From an uncultured Bacteroidales bacterium (GTDB lineage Bacteria; Bacteroidota; Bacteroidia; Bacteroidales; FEN-979), in the NCBI GenBank assembly GCA_903885595.1, contig CAISJJ010000034.1, forward strand, positions 1-51,173: a stretch of 51,173 nt of DNA. The letters run 5' to 3'. The notes under the pieces are model-generated. The model was not told the origin of the DNA, made no database searches, and worked only from the letters and a program-made list of their open reading frames with translations. This document shows, piece by piece, positions 8,358-17,079 of the stretch. Positions within the stretch are counted from its first letter, which is position 1; the number at the start of each line of letters is the position of its first letter. A program made the translations under genes and the position numbers.

Positions 8358-11300
8358 TTACTTCAACTTTAATTCTATTGCGTCCATTCGTGCTTTGAGT
8401 TCGGCATTTTCATTTTTCAGATCAACATTTTCCTTCTTTATTTCATCGATCATTGCTTGTTGTTCCTGCACGGCCTTTACGAGGGGCACAACGAAATCGC
8501 TGTATCGAAGGCTATAAAGGCCATCCTTCTCAGGAGCCTCCACTCCGCTGAATTCATAATCGATCTCCTTTGCTGCCTTTTCCACTTCCTGGGCAAGGAA
8601 TCCGGTCATCTGAATTTTTTCGATGTCATATTTCTCCGGCCAGTCAGCCGCATTTTTCTGATCCTTGCCGAAAAGTTCATTCTGGCGGTGGATGTTGAAG
8701 TGATAGGTAACAGGCCTTAGCCGGCTGATAAAAGCCAGTCCCGGTACATTTTCCCGGATGTTATCCTTAATTCTTTCATCGCTGTATTGGGTCCAGGGGA
8801 CCTGCCCGCCTATCCAGGTAACCGCGCTATTCCCAATCTCGATACGGTTGCTTGTATTGCTGTATCCTCCTGCATAATAACCAATACATGTGGTATTGTT
8901 AAGGGAGCCATCGGAGAAGAAAGCATCTTCACCGATTCCCGTGTTCATACTCCCGTCAATATTGGCAATAAGTGCCCCATATCCAAGGCCTGTATTCTTG
9001 TCCCCTGAAACATTGTAATGAAGCGCCTTGTAACCATTTGCTGTATTAAAGTTTCCTGTGGTGTTTGATAATAAAGCTGAAGAGCCTGTGGCAGTATTAT
9101 TGTCCCCTGAAGTATTTGAATACAATGCCTGATCGCCAACTGCTGTATTCCATCGCCCGGTATTATCTGATGAACCCCAACTCCCAGCAAGGGCTTCATA
9201 ACCAATTGCCGTATTATAGGTTTCTCTGCCATCAGCGCGGTCATCAGCACTATACATTGCCCCATGGCCAATGGCTGTGCTGCGGCTGTTGGCTTTGTTA
9301 TAATATAATGAAACATATCCACATGCCGTGTTGTGATGGCCCGTCGTATTGTACTTCAGGGCAGCAACTCCGGATGCGGTATTGTAATATCCGGTTGTGT
9401 TGTTATAGAGTGCACCGCTGCCATTGGCCGCATTTTGTATACCACTGATGTTTGAAAAAAGCGCTTTTGACCCGATTGCAGTATTGTCGGATCCGGTTGT
9501 ATTTGAATAAAGCGCTTTTGATCCAATTGCGGTATTGCCAGTTGCATGATAAGACGAAGTAACTCCCTCGCCATTGTTAAAAAGTGCCGAATCGCCAATC
9601 GCGACTAGGTTTCCGCGGGTTGTATTTCTGTATAACGCCGTTGCACCTATAGCTACATTAGAATAACCTGTGGTGTTGGATGCCAGAGCAAAATATCCAT
9701 TGGCGGTGTTTATATCTCCTGTTGTATTATGAAAAAGTGCAGAAGCTCCGTTGGCCGTATTACCACTTCCTGAAGTATTGGAATATAAGGCCTCAGATCC
9801 ACTAGCTGTATTATTCACTCCCGTAATGTTCAAATAAAGTGCATGTGTTCCGGCAGCGGTGTTGTAAGCTCCTGATGTATTTTGAGGTAGCGCGAGCATT
9901 CCGATTGCTGTATTGTAATATCCTGTTGTATTTGCATAAAGGGCTTTTGACCCGACAGCCGTGTTAGTAAAACCAGTTGTATTTGAGAAAAGTGCCGAAT
10001 CACCAATGGCTACCAGGTTGCTGCGGGTGGTATTTTTATACAAAGCCGAGACACCAATAGCTACATTTGAATAGCCTGTTGTATTCAAAATGAGCGCAGC
10101 CACACCATTGGCAGTATTGTTGCTTCCTGTTGTATTGGAATACAATGTATTCATTCCATTTGCCGTATTGTGGCTTCCTGTTGTGTTAGAATAAAGTGCA
10201 CTCAATCCATTGGCAGTATTGTAAATTCCTGAAATATTTGAATAGAGTGCACCGAATCCGTTGGCGGTATTAGCATATCCAGTTGTATTCGCGTAAAGTG
10301 CTTTGGACCCTGTCGCAGTATTGCCGGTCGCCTGATAACCCACTGCTCCCAGGCCGTTGTTATAAAGCGCCGAATCACCAATAGCTACCAGGTTGCTACG
10401 GGTGGTATTGCTATATAAAGCCGAGGCGCCATAAGCAACATTGGAATATCCTGTAGTGTTAGAGTACAGGGACTGATTTCCGTTGGCGGTGTTGTTGGTT
10501 CCTGTGGTATTATGAAAAAGTACAGACACTCCGTTGGCAGTGTTGCGACTTCCGGTGGTATTGGTATAAAGGGCAGCAACTCCGTTGGCAGTATTATCCA
10601 TTCCTTCCGTATTGTTTTTAAGTGCATTCATGCCGAAAGCCGTGTTGTCCTCTCCATCCGTGTTGGCATTCAAAGCATTGAATCCCAGTGAGGTGTTGAA
10701 TGAAATATTATCAATTTTACCGGCCTTCAGGTTGTTGACCCTGAACGACAGGGGAACATTATCGGTAGTCCCGATAAAATTTGTGGCGGGGGAAGTGCCG
10801 CTGTTGCCCGTAAGCAACCACCCATCGCCACCGGCGGCAACAGTGCTTCTCATGATCTGACCGGTTGCATCCACATACAGATTGGGCGCATTTGCGGAAG
10901 TTGCAGCATAAGCGCCCTGGCAAAACAGGGACGTAACTGCAGAATTTCCCAGGCGAACCTGGTTGCTCGCTGTTGCCGTTGCCACGTTTCCAACGGTTGT
11001 TGTATTTGAATAATTCCCAGCGCCAAGGTCGGCAGCATACCCGATACAGGTATTATAGGTGCCGTCGATTATACTATTTCCGGCATGAAAACCGATTGCA
11101 GTATTATAGCTGCCAGTGGTATTGGAATATAATGATGAAACTCCTGTTGCTGTATTATCAAACCCGGTTGAATTTGAATACAGGGCCTGATCTCCGACAG
11201 CAGTATTATATTGCCCGGTATTATTTGCCGGAACATCACTTCCATAGAGTGATCTGTTCCCAACAGCCGTATTAAAGGTTTCCCTGCCTGTGGTGCGGGA

Positions 11301-13235
11301 ATCGGCATAATGCATGGCATAATACCCGATGGCTGTGCTTCGGCTGTTGGCCTGGTTGTAACCAAGCGCGCTGACTCCCAATGCAGTATTGTAACTCCCC
11401 GTTGTGTTTTCTGCGAGCGCACTCACGCCACCGGCGGTATTATTTGTTCCGGTTGAATTATGATTCATCGCTCCCGATCCGCTGGCTGTATTATTGTACC
11501 CTTCGGTGTTGCCATTCAGCGCATCAGTACCATTGGCTGTATTATAATATCCGGTGGTGTTATTGTGCATCGCATTCATCCCGCTGGCGGTATTGGAGAA
11601 TCCCTCGGTGTTGGAAAACAGTGCATTTACTCCGTCAGCGGTATTGCCAATTCCAGACGTATTAGTGTGTAGTGCGTCCCTGCCTGTGGCGGTATTTGCA
11701 CCACCTGAAATGTTATGAAACAGTGCATTCACACCATTGGCGGTATTGCCTGTTCCTGTGTCGTTGTTAATAAGCGCACAGTCTCCGTTCGCTGTATTGC
11801 TGTGTCCTGTGGTGTTTTTTGCGAGCGCATTATCACCGGATGCGGTATTTCCATATCCTGTTGTGTTACTTTCAAGCGCCATATATCCAATGGCGGTATT
11901 GATGTTTCCAGTGGTGTTATGCCTGAGCGCACTATGTCCGATAGCGACATTATTGCTTCCTTCCGTATTGTCAGTTAGCGCCTGGTATCCCATGGCAGTG
12001 TTGGCGGTTCCTGTAGCGTTTGAGAAAAGGGTATTCACCCCGTTGGCAGTATTGCTGTTTCCTGTTGTGTTTGAAAAAAGCGAACCCTTGCCGGTGGCTG
12101 TGTTGCTATATCCTGTTGTGTTGGCAAACAATGCTTTTGACCCGACAGCGGTATTTTCTGCAGATTGAAAGTCGGTAGCAGCGCCTGTACCATTATTATA
12201 CAGTGCCGAATCGCCAATGGCAACCAGGTTGCTGCGGTTCGCATTCCGGAACAGGGCAAAGTCACCATAAGCTGCATTGGAACGTCCGGTAATATTTGAA
12301 TTAAGTGATTTGTAACCCAGGGATGTATTGTATAACACAGGATCAATTTTACCAGCCGCCTGGTTGTCGACTTTAATGACAAGGGGAACATTATCGGTGG
12401 TACCGATAAAATTGGTTGCGGTTGTGGTGCCGCTGTTACCGGTAAGGCTCCAGCCGGCGCTTGTACCGCCGCCAATTATTATCCAGGCTGGACTGGCAGG
12501 CGTGCCTGAATTATAATAAAACCCGGGCATGTTGTCGGTTTGATAAATCAATAAGCCTGTTGCAGGAGTTGCAATGGCATCCCTTTCGATATGGGTCATA
12601 CGGGGAATCAACATCCCTTTGGTAGCGCTTTTAACCTCAAGTATGGCAGAGTTTTCGGGCATAGTTGTTCCGATTCCCACCTTGCCTGAATTGTAGGAGA
12701 TGTCGGAACCAGCGGTAGCCCATTGGCTGGATACTTTATTGTTAAAACTATTCCAGTCAGTTGAAGTTAAATATCCGCTTGTTGTGGCATTTGCTGGTGC
12801 GATAGTACCCAGAAGTTCATTACCTGCAATGGTCAGGGATAATGGGAAAGTGCCGGTTGCTGTTGCAATCCGGCTCGTATAAGCCGTATTCCAGTCGGCC
12901 GTATTTGTTGCTGTAATCCCGGCAGCTGTTGATGCTCCGAAGATCGGATCCGTTTCAGTGAAACTCATTTCGTTGAATCGTTTCCAGGTTGTTCCGTTAA
13001 ACCAGTACAGAGAGTTCACAGTGATATTATACACAAGAAGTCCATCGGAAGGTGAAATGATTGAATTCATCTGTTCAGTGGTCATCCGCGGCGGTAACAG
13101 TCCCTTGCTGGTTGATTTTACATCGAGCATGGCCGAATTGTGGGGGTCGCTGCCATCAGTACTGATAGCTACCTGCGAAAAAAGGGAACCGCTAATGAGC
13201 AAAAGCAGCATGATAAATAAGGTAAATTTTTTCAT
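8358..13235 (-). CDS. Giant fibre protein: YadA-like head repeats plus C-terminal S74 chaperone domain
   Basis: A 1625-residue secreted protein. The signal peptide (residues 1-20, ending LFSQ) is followed by a conserved N-terminal motif [20 protein letters not shown], then two modules that each open with GW.LTGNSGT and [13 protein letters not shown]. Each module is followed by dozens of 17-residue head repeats of the form NTAxGxxALxxNTTGxx, interrupted by [12 protein letters not shown] blocks. The repeats resemble YadA-type trimeric beta-roll heads. The C-terminus has [10 protein letters not shown] and [13 protein letters not shown], marking a Peptidase_S74 intramolecular chaperone (Ser-Lys autocleavage in the SDERIK motif), and ends in a predicted coiled coil ([20 protein letters not shown]). 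By family knowledge it trimerises and may shed its C-terminus. There is no T9SS domain. It lies 42 bases after a T9SS gene and shares its N-terminal motif with the protein at 14792-16183. Confidence 0.85.
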   Translation of the reverse strand: MKKFTLFIMLLLLISGSLFSQVAISTDGSDPHNSAMLDVKSTSKGLLPPRMTTEQMNSIISPSDGLLVYNITVNSLYWFNGTTWKRFNEMSFTETDPIFGASTAAGITATNTADWNTAYTSRIATATGTFPLSLTIAGNELLGTIAPANATTSGYLTSTDWNSFNNKVSSQWATAGSDISYNSGKVGIGTTMPENSAILEVKSATKGMLIPRMTHIERDAIATPATGLLIYQTDNMPGFYYNSGTPASPAWIIIGGGTSAGWSLTGNSGTTTATNFIGTTDNVPLVIKVDNQAAGKIDPVLYNTSLGYKSLNSNITGRSNAAYGDFALFRNANRSNLVAIGDSALYNNGTGAATDFQSAENTAVGSKALFANTTGYSNTATGKGSLFSNTTGNSNTANGVNTLFSNATGTANTAMGYQALTDNTEGSNNVAIGHSALRHNTTGNINTAIGYMALESNTTGYGNTASGDNALAKNTTGHSNTANGDCALINNDTGTGNTANGVNALFHNISGGANTATGRDALHTNTSGIGNTADGVNALFSNTEGFSNTASGMNAMHNNTTGYYNTANGTDALNGNTEGYNNTASGSGAMNHNSTGTNNTAGGVSALAENTTGSYNTALGVSALGYNQANSRSTAIGYYAMHYADSRTTGRETFNTAVGNRSLYGSDVPANNTGQYNTAVGDQALYSNSTGFDNTATGVSSLYSNTTGSYNTAIGFHAGNSIIDGTYNTCIGYAADLGAGNYSNTTTVGNVATATASNQVRLGNSAVTSLFCQGAYAATSANAPNLYVDATGQIMRSTVAAGGDGWLLTGNSGTSPATNFIGTTDNVPLSFRVNNLKAGKIDNISFNTSLGFNALNANTDGEDNTAFGMNALKNNTEGMDNTANGVAALYTNTTGSRNTANGVSVLFHNTTGTNNTANGNQSLYSNTTGYSNVAYGASALYSNTTRSNLVAIGDSALYNNGLGAVGYQATGNTATGSKALYANTTGYANTANGFGALYSNISGIYNTANGLSALYSNTTGSHNTANGMNTLYSNTTGSNNTANGVAALILNTTGYSNVAIGVSALYKNTTRSNLVAIGDSALFSNTTGFTNTAVGSKALYANTTGYYNTAIGMLALPQNTSGAYNTAAGTHALYLNITGVNNTASGSEALYSNTSGSGNTANGASALFHNTTGDINTANGYFALASNTTGYSNVAIGATALYRNTTRGNLVAIGDSALFNNGEGVTSSYHATGNTAIGSKALYSNTTGSDNTAIGSKALFSNISGIQNAANGSGALYNNTTGYYNTASGVAALKYNTTGHHNTACGYVSLYYNKANSRSTAIGHGAMYSADDRADGRETYNTAIGYEALAGSWGSSDNTGRWNTAVGDQALYSNTSGDNNTATGSSALLSNTTGNFNTANGYKALHYNVSGDKNTGLGYGALIANIDGSMNTGIGEDAFFSDGSLNNTTCIGYYAGGYSNTSNRIEIGNSAVTWIGGQVPWTQYSDERIKDNIRENVPGLAFISRLRPVTYHFNIHRQNELFGKDQKNAADWPEKYDIEKIQMTGFLAQEVEKAAKEIDYEFSGVEAPEKDGLYSLRYSDFVVPLVKAVQEQQAMIDEIKKENVDLKNENAELKARMDAIELKLK

Positions 13236-13277
13236 AATTCTATTTTTTGAAGATAAAGAAAAATTGATTTTTCGTTT

Positions 13278-14750
13278 TCAATTGGCTTTAATGACTTTCG
13301 CTATCTCAGACCGGCCGCCCGATTGCACATGTACCAGGTAAATTCCAACCGGCTTTCCGGAAAGTGAGAATTGGAATCGGGACCCGCCATGTATATCTTT
13401 TTGCATGAGTGTTTCCCCTTGCATGCTGTGTACGGTCACTTTGGCTGTTGTTAATGCATCAGGTTCCATCAACTCAACGATGACAATATCCGTTGTGGGA
13501 TTTGGATAAACTTTTATAAACTGGTTTTTGACCATTGTTTCAATCCCCAGGGATTGATCGTTACGGAGATTTGCAACAAGCGGGTTGAAGGTCGCGCCGC
13601 AATAGGCCCCGCTGGCGGTGATGAATCCATGCAGATATCCGCCGCTGTTGACCCTGGTCCCGGCCAGGATGAGAATTTTGTTGCCGGCAACCAGTGCCAC
13701 ATTGCCCCCGTTTTCTACGAGAAAAGTAGTCCCGGAACCCGCTACAGTTAATACCTGTGTTGCACTGTAGCAATTGGTCACACTATTAGGGATGGTGATA
13801 TTCTGCAATTGCTGATTTTCGGGAGGGGTCCCGCTCTTTAATCCGGTAAAGGAACCAAAAGAGACAACTCCTCCCGCCGAAAGTGTGTGTGTAACCGCGT
13901 CGGTCAATGCCCAGGTAACCCAGGGCAAAGGGTTGACCCGGCTGCAGGAAATCACGCTTTCATTTCCGGATACATCAGCAGGGAGGTACTGAAATGTCGC
14001 ATTGCAGGTGAAATTGTTAATGCCCGATTGGGTGATGTTCCAATAGCGGTTCAGGAAATTGTCGGTGATGTTCGGGTCGGGGTATACCGTATTTTTCAGG
14101 TTCACGCCGACATAATTTCCGGCATCGAAAGTTCCCCCGGTAAAATTCAGGGTTACGGGCGAATACCCGGGAGTACCCGTTTGATTCCCCACCGGGAAGG
14201 TAAAGCTGCCGGGAACTCCTGCCGGGAACTCCTTTTTCAATTGTCCGGCGCCTGTTGCATCAACCAGACTGGCAGCTGAAGGGGTTCCGGCGACCGTGGC
14301 AGCTGGTCCTAACAGCAAATTTTGCAATCCAAGCTCAATCACACCATTGGAGAGGGTAAGGATTCCATTCACGCTGGTATTCCCGCCAATGATGAGTCCG
14401 GCCGGGTTGTTCACCTCCATGTCCTGAATTACATTCTGGCCAAGGATGGATTGGGTCACAGATCCTGAAAATAAAATGCTGCCTGTTCCCAGCGGGTTTA
14501 TGCCGCTGTTCTGGTTTACCAGGTTCTTTTTCAGAACAAGTGTTCCCTGGTTATTCAGGAAACTCCCGCTCTCAAGTGTAACCTGGTCGGTTGAAGTTAC
14601 CGAAGTGCCAGAACTGACCGTCATGCGGGTATCGCTCTTAATAACCGTTTGTCCGTACGTAATCGAATAACTCACACAACAAAGGCAAATGGGTAAATAA
14701 CCTGCGATACCGAACCGGAATTTTTTCAAAAATCTGTCTTTAGCGTTCAT
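13278..14750 (-). CDS. T9SS-sorted surface protein of unknown function
   Basis: A 490-residue protein with an N-terminal hydrophobic export segment (about residues 14-34, ending ITYGQ) and beta-rich middle (TSVTSTDQVTLESGSFLNNQG, then strand repeats ending near residue 300). Residues about 322-384 form a module with NCYSATQVLTVAGSGTTF, AGNKILILAGTRV and GGYLHGFIT that also occurs in the giant protein at 41450. The final 80 residues (VYPNPTTDIVIVEL to AKVIKAN) are a T9SS type A sorting domain. Starts 41 bases after the DUF1566 gene and ends 42 bases before the fibre gene, so these three are probably one transcript. I do not recognise an enzymatic domain; a structural or adhesive role is likely (inference). 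Confidence 0.75.
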   Translation of the reverse strand: MNAKDRFLKKFRFGIAGYLPICLCCVSYSITYGQTVIKSDTRMTVSSGTSVTSTDQVTLESGSFLNNQGTLVLKKNLVNQNSGINPLGTGSILFSGSVTQSILGQNVIQDMEVNNPAGLIIGGNTSVNGILTLSNGVIELGLQNLLLGPAATVAGTPSAASLVDATGAGQLKKEFPAGVPGSFTFPVGNQTGTPGYSPVTLNFTGGTFDAGNYVGVNLKNTVYPDPNITDNFLNRYWNITQSGINNFTCNATFQYLPADVSGNESVISCSRVNPLPWVTWALTDAVTHTLSAGGVVSFGSFTGLKSGTPPENQQLQNITIPNSVTNCYSATQVLTVAGSGTTFLVENGGNVALVAGNKILILAGTRVNSGGYLHGFITASGAYCGATFNPLVANLRNDQSLGIETMVKNQFIKVYPNPTTDIVIVELMEPDALTTAKVTVHSMQGETLMQKDIHGGSRFQFSLSGKPVGIYLVHVQSGGRSEIAKVIKAN

Positions 14751-14791
14751 GGAATTTGATTTATCACAACTGAATTATTTTTCATCACTAA

Positions 14792-16183
14792 TTAAAAAGC
14801 CCTGATTGCACGCACACAAAACCAATGGTTCCAGGTTGTGTCATAACCCTGGAAGCCATTGCCGAAGTACTGTGACCAAGCATAGCTACCGTTAAACTGG
14901 GTTGAACTCCAGTAGGAGCTTTCACTGAAACCGCCAACCGCATCTTTTTGTTGATATAACAGGTCCAGTTCGTATTTTGAAGGTAAATACCAATCGCCAT
15001 AAATACCGCCCGAATAATTGGCGCAAGCCGAAGCGGCCAGGTCCCAGGTAACTCCATCATCCCATTTCTTAATTATGATTCGCTCTGTATTATATAACCC
15101 AGCCCTTACCCCATCTCTTGTACCTGTTAGAATTTCTGTGCCATTATACCATAATATTCCAGTGCTTTGGTCGGCCGTGGCTGCGATCAGTCCGTGCTGT
15201 CCGCCGTCATATACAAAAAACACCTTACCGCCACCGTAGTTTTCGCCAACATAGTGTATGTTGTTGGGTGGTACTGTTACGGCTGCGGTGGTCTGAATTG
15301 TGTTATCTGGAAATTTGAAGCCACCCGTAGTGGTTTGGATGGTGCCGGCAACGGTAAGCCTGTTATCTGGCGTCGTTGTTCCAATTCCAACGTTGCCCCC
15401 CATAATTGCAGTACGTCCGCTGGCATAAATCAACAAATTATCATCAATATCTTCAGTAAGAAGGACTAAATCGCCATCGCCAAAATTTAGTTTGGCTGAT
15501 TCTCCATAGAGGAGGCCCGGACCAATCAGGCGAAGGGTTTGCGTTGAGCCCGCAATCGTTAATTTGTGAGTAGGGTTGCCCAACCCGATTCCAACGTTGC
15601 CACCGGTAATGGCTGTACCGCCAGTCGCATGTATCAACAAGTTATCATCAATATCTTCAGTAAGATGAACATAATCGCCATCACCAAAATTCAGTTTGGC
15701 AGCGCTTTCATTGGTTCCCTCCCCAATGAGACGGAGCGTTCGGTCCCCACCCGCAATCGTTAACTTGTGGGTAGGCCAGGGATAACCGATGCCTACGTTT
15801 AATCCGTTGTTATACAGAACATCGTTGGCAATCCAGTTGCCACCATCATTGCGCAGGGTTTGTCCGGTTGTTCCTGCCGGCATCAGCAGGGAGCTCCACT
15901 GTGAGCCGTTCCAGTAATAATATCCAGGTTGCACGTCATTTGGAGCGGTGCCGGCCGTTGCGGTATTGTAGATAAGCAGGCCGGAAGCGGGAGAGGCAAC
16001 AGGTTCAGCCACGTTGGATGCTGTTAGTGCCACCCGGGGAGGCAGGAATCCTTTGCTGTCGCTTTTCACATCCAGCATGGCGGAATTGTCGGGTGCAGCG
16101 CCATCGGTATTGATGCTCACCTGGGCAATCGCAACATTGGTCAAAAGGAAAAATAACAATAAAAAAGCGATGAGGTTTTTCAT
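14792..16183 (-). CDS. Secreted DUF1566-domain surface protein
   Basis: A 463-residue protein with a signal peptide (MKNLIAFLLLFFLLTNVAIAQ). The N-terminal region carries the motif [19 protein letters not shown], nearly the same as in the neighbouring fibre protein. Residues about 140-300 hold three short tail-fibre-like repeats (THKLTIAGG, RLIGEGTNESAAKLNFGDGD, NVGIG). The C-terminal 150 residues form a DUF1566 (Lcl-like) domain: GGGKVFFVYDGGQHGLIA, WYLPSKYELDLLY, YWSSTQ and CVRAIRAF. DUF1566 is a C-type-lectin-like domain of unknown ligand. The start at 16183 is chosen because it begins the signal peptide and the upstream ATG at 16213 overlaps a strong promoter element. It has its own promoter and probably leads a three-gene unit with the T9SS and fibre genes. 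Confidence 0.8.
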   Translation of the reverse strand: MKNLIAFLLLFFLLTNVAIAQVSINTDGAAPDNSAMLDVKSDSKGFLPPRVALTASNVAEPVASPASGLLIYNTATAGTAPNDVQPGYYYWNGSQWSSLLMPAGTTGQTLRNDGGNWIANDVLYNNGLNVGIGYPWPTHKLTIAGGDRTLRLIGEGTNESAAKLNFGDGDYVHLTEDIDDNLLIHATGGTAITGGNVGIGLGNPTHKLTIAGSTQTLRLIGPGLLYGESAKLNFGDGDLVLLTEDIDDNLLIYASGRTAIMGGNVGIGTTTPDNRLTVAGTIQTTTGGFKFPDNTIQTTAAVTVPPNNIHYVGENYGGGKVFFVYDGGQHGLIAATADQSTGILWYNGTEILTGTRDGVRAGLYNTERIIIKKWDDGVTWDLAASACANYSGGIYGDWYLPSKYELDLLYQQKDAVGGFSESSYWSSTQFNGSYAWSQYFGNGFQGYDTTWNHWFCVRAIRAF

Positions 16184-16210
16184 GGCGAAAGGGTTTAAGG
16201 AATCGTTGGT

Positions 16211-16241
16211 CAAAAATAGGAAGGAAGGAGGGGGAGCGCAA
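16211..16241 (-). promoter_or_regulatory. Promoter for the surface-protein unit
   Basis: On the minus strand TTG (16241-16239) is followed after 20 bases by TATTTTTG (16218-16211), a full match to the Bacteroidota -33/-7 pattern. The expected transcript starts near 16204, about 20 bases before the DUF1566 gene. It lies between the regulator gene and the surface genes, so the two sets can be expressed separately. Confidence 0.6.
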
Positions 16242-16259
16242 CTGGATAAAATACGTGGT

Positions 16260-16898
16260 TTACCTCACCAACCTCTCCTTCAACGCTTTTATCACCGCCT
16301 CCGACTTGGAGTTGACGTGAAGCTTTTTGTAGATGTTGTTGATGTGGAAACGAACGGTACCGATGGAAATGCAGCAGGTATCGGCGATCATCTTGTAGCT
16401 GTCGCCTTCAACCAGGCATTTCAGAATGTCGAACTCCCTTCCTGATAAGGAATAATCATTGCTTTTTGAAATGATGGGATTGGTAAAGAATTCAAACACT
16501 TTCCTGGCAATTTCACCGGTCATGGGTGAACCGCCATTGTGTAACTCAGAAATGGCTTCAATGATCTCCACCGCCGATGATTTCTTCAGCATGTAGCCGG
16601 TTGCGCCCGCACAAAGTGCCTCGAACACTTTGTTTTTATCTTCAAAAATGGTGAGAATCAGTATATTGATCTCAGGGAATGTGGCTTTGACCATCGCAGT
16701 GGCCTCAATCCCTGAAATCCCTGGCATATCAATATCCATCAGGATTACATCCGGTTTGGCCACGACACAGTTTTCCATCACCTTCGAGCAATCGGGATAG
16801 GCCCCCATCAATTCAAGGGTACGTGTTCCCAGCACAAGGTAGGAGAGGCTCTCGCGCAGGGGGTCGTTGTCTTCGTAGATGGAAACCTTGATGTTCAT
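16260..16898 (-). CDS. NarL/FixJ-type response regulator
   Basis: A 212-residue two-domain regulator. The receiver domain (residues 3-120) has the acidic pocket (EDND near residue 9), the phosphoacceptor Asp55 in ILMDIDMPGISG, the conserved Thr in LILTIF and the Lys in YMLKKSS. The C-terminal LuxR-type helix-turn-helix (about 145-210) reads LSGREFDILKCLVEGDSYKMIA and GTVRFHINNIYKKL. The start at 16898 is preferred over 16925 because a promoter-like element overlaps the latter. It lies directly downstream of the sensor kinase, which is its likely partner, and upstream of three surface-protein genes that may be its targets (inference). Confidence 0.9.
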   Translation of the reverse strand: MNIKVSIYEDNDPLRESLSYLVLGTRTLELMGAYPDCSKVMENCVVAKPDVILMDIDMPGISGIEATAMVKATFPEINILILTIFEDKNKVFEALCAGATGYMLKKSSAVEIIEAISELHNGGSPMTGEIARKVFEFFTNPIISKSNDYSLSGREFDILKCLVEGDSYKMIADTCCISIGTVRFHINNIYKKLHVNSKSEAVIKALKERLVR

Positions 16899-16922
16899 CT
16901 TTTCAAGATCATGTTCGATATG

Positions 16923-16953
16923 CAATATTACAACCTGTGAAAGGGAAATGCAA
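16923..16953 (-). promoter_or_regulatory. Candidate promoter for the response regulator
   Basis: On the minus strand TTG (16953-16951), 20 bases, then TAATATTG (16930-16923), one mismatch from TAnnTTTG. It sits between the hairpin array after the kinase gene and the regulator start, so the regulator could be transcribed independently of the kinase. Confidence 0.4.
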
Positions 16954-16982
16954 CTGTATGATTATATGGTTTCGGGAAATGT

Positions 16983-17079
16983 CGTGACGCGTGACACGTG
17001 ACGCGTGACAACCTTTGTCATGGCGTTTCTCGCTATTTATCAATGTTTTTTCGTCACCCGTCACGTGTCACGCGTCACG
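16983..17079. repeat. Post-stop array of 7-base words forming a 27-base inverted repeat
   Basis: The left arm (16983-17009) is a run of 7-base words GTGACRC and the right arm (17053-17079) is its reverse complement with one mismatch in 27, separated by 43 bases. The stop codon of the sensor kinase (17077-17075) lies inside the right arm. A transcript running out of the kinase gene could fold into a very stable hairpin, so it may terminate or protect the kinase message. No T tract follows, so standard intrinsic termination is not shown. Confidence 0.85.

Noticed and set aside
8358..13235. Prophage tail-fibre gene
   Set aside because: The S74 domain is phage-like, but no phage structural, packaging or integrase gene is in the surrounding 50 kb and the protein has a signal peptide.
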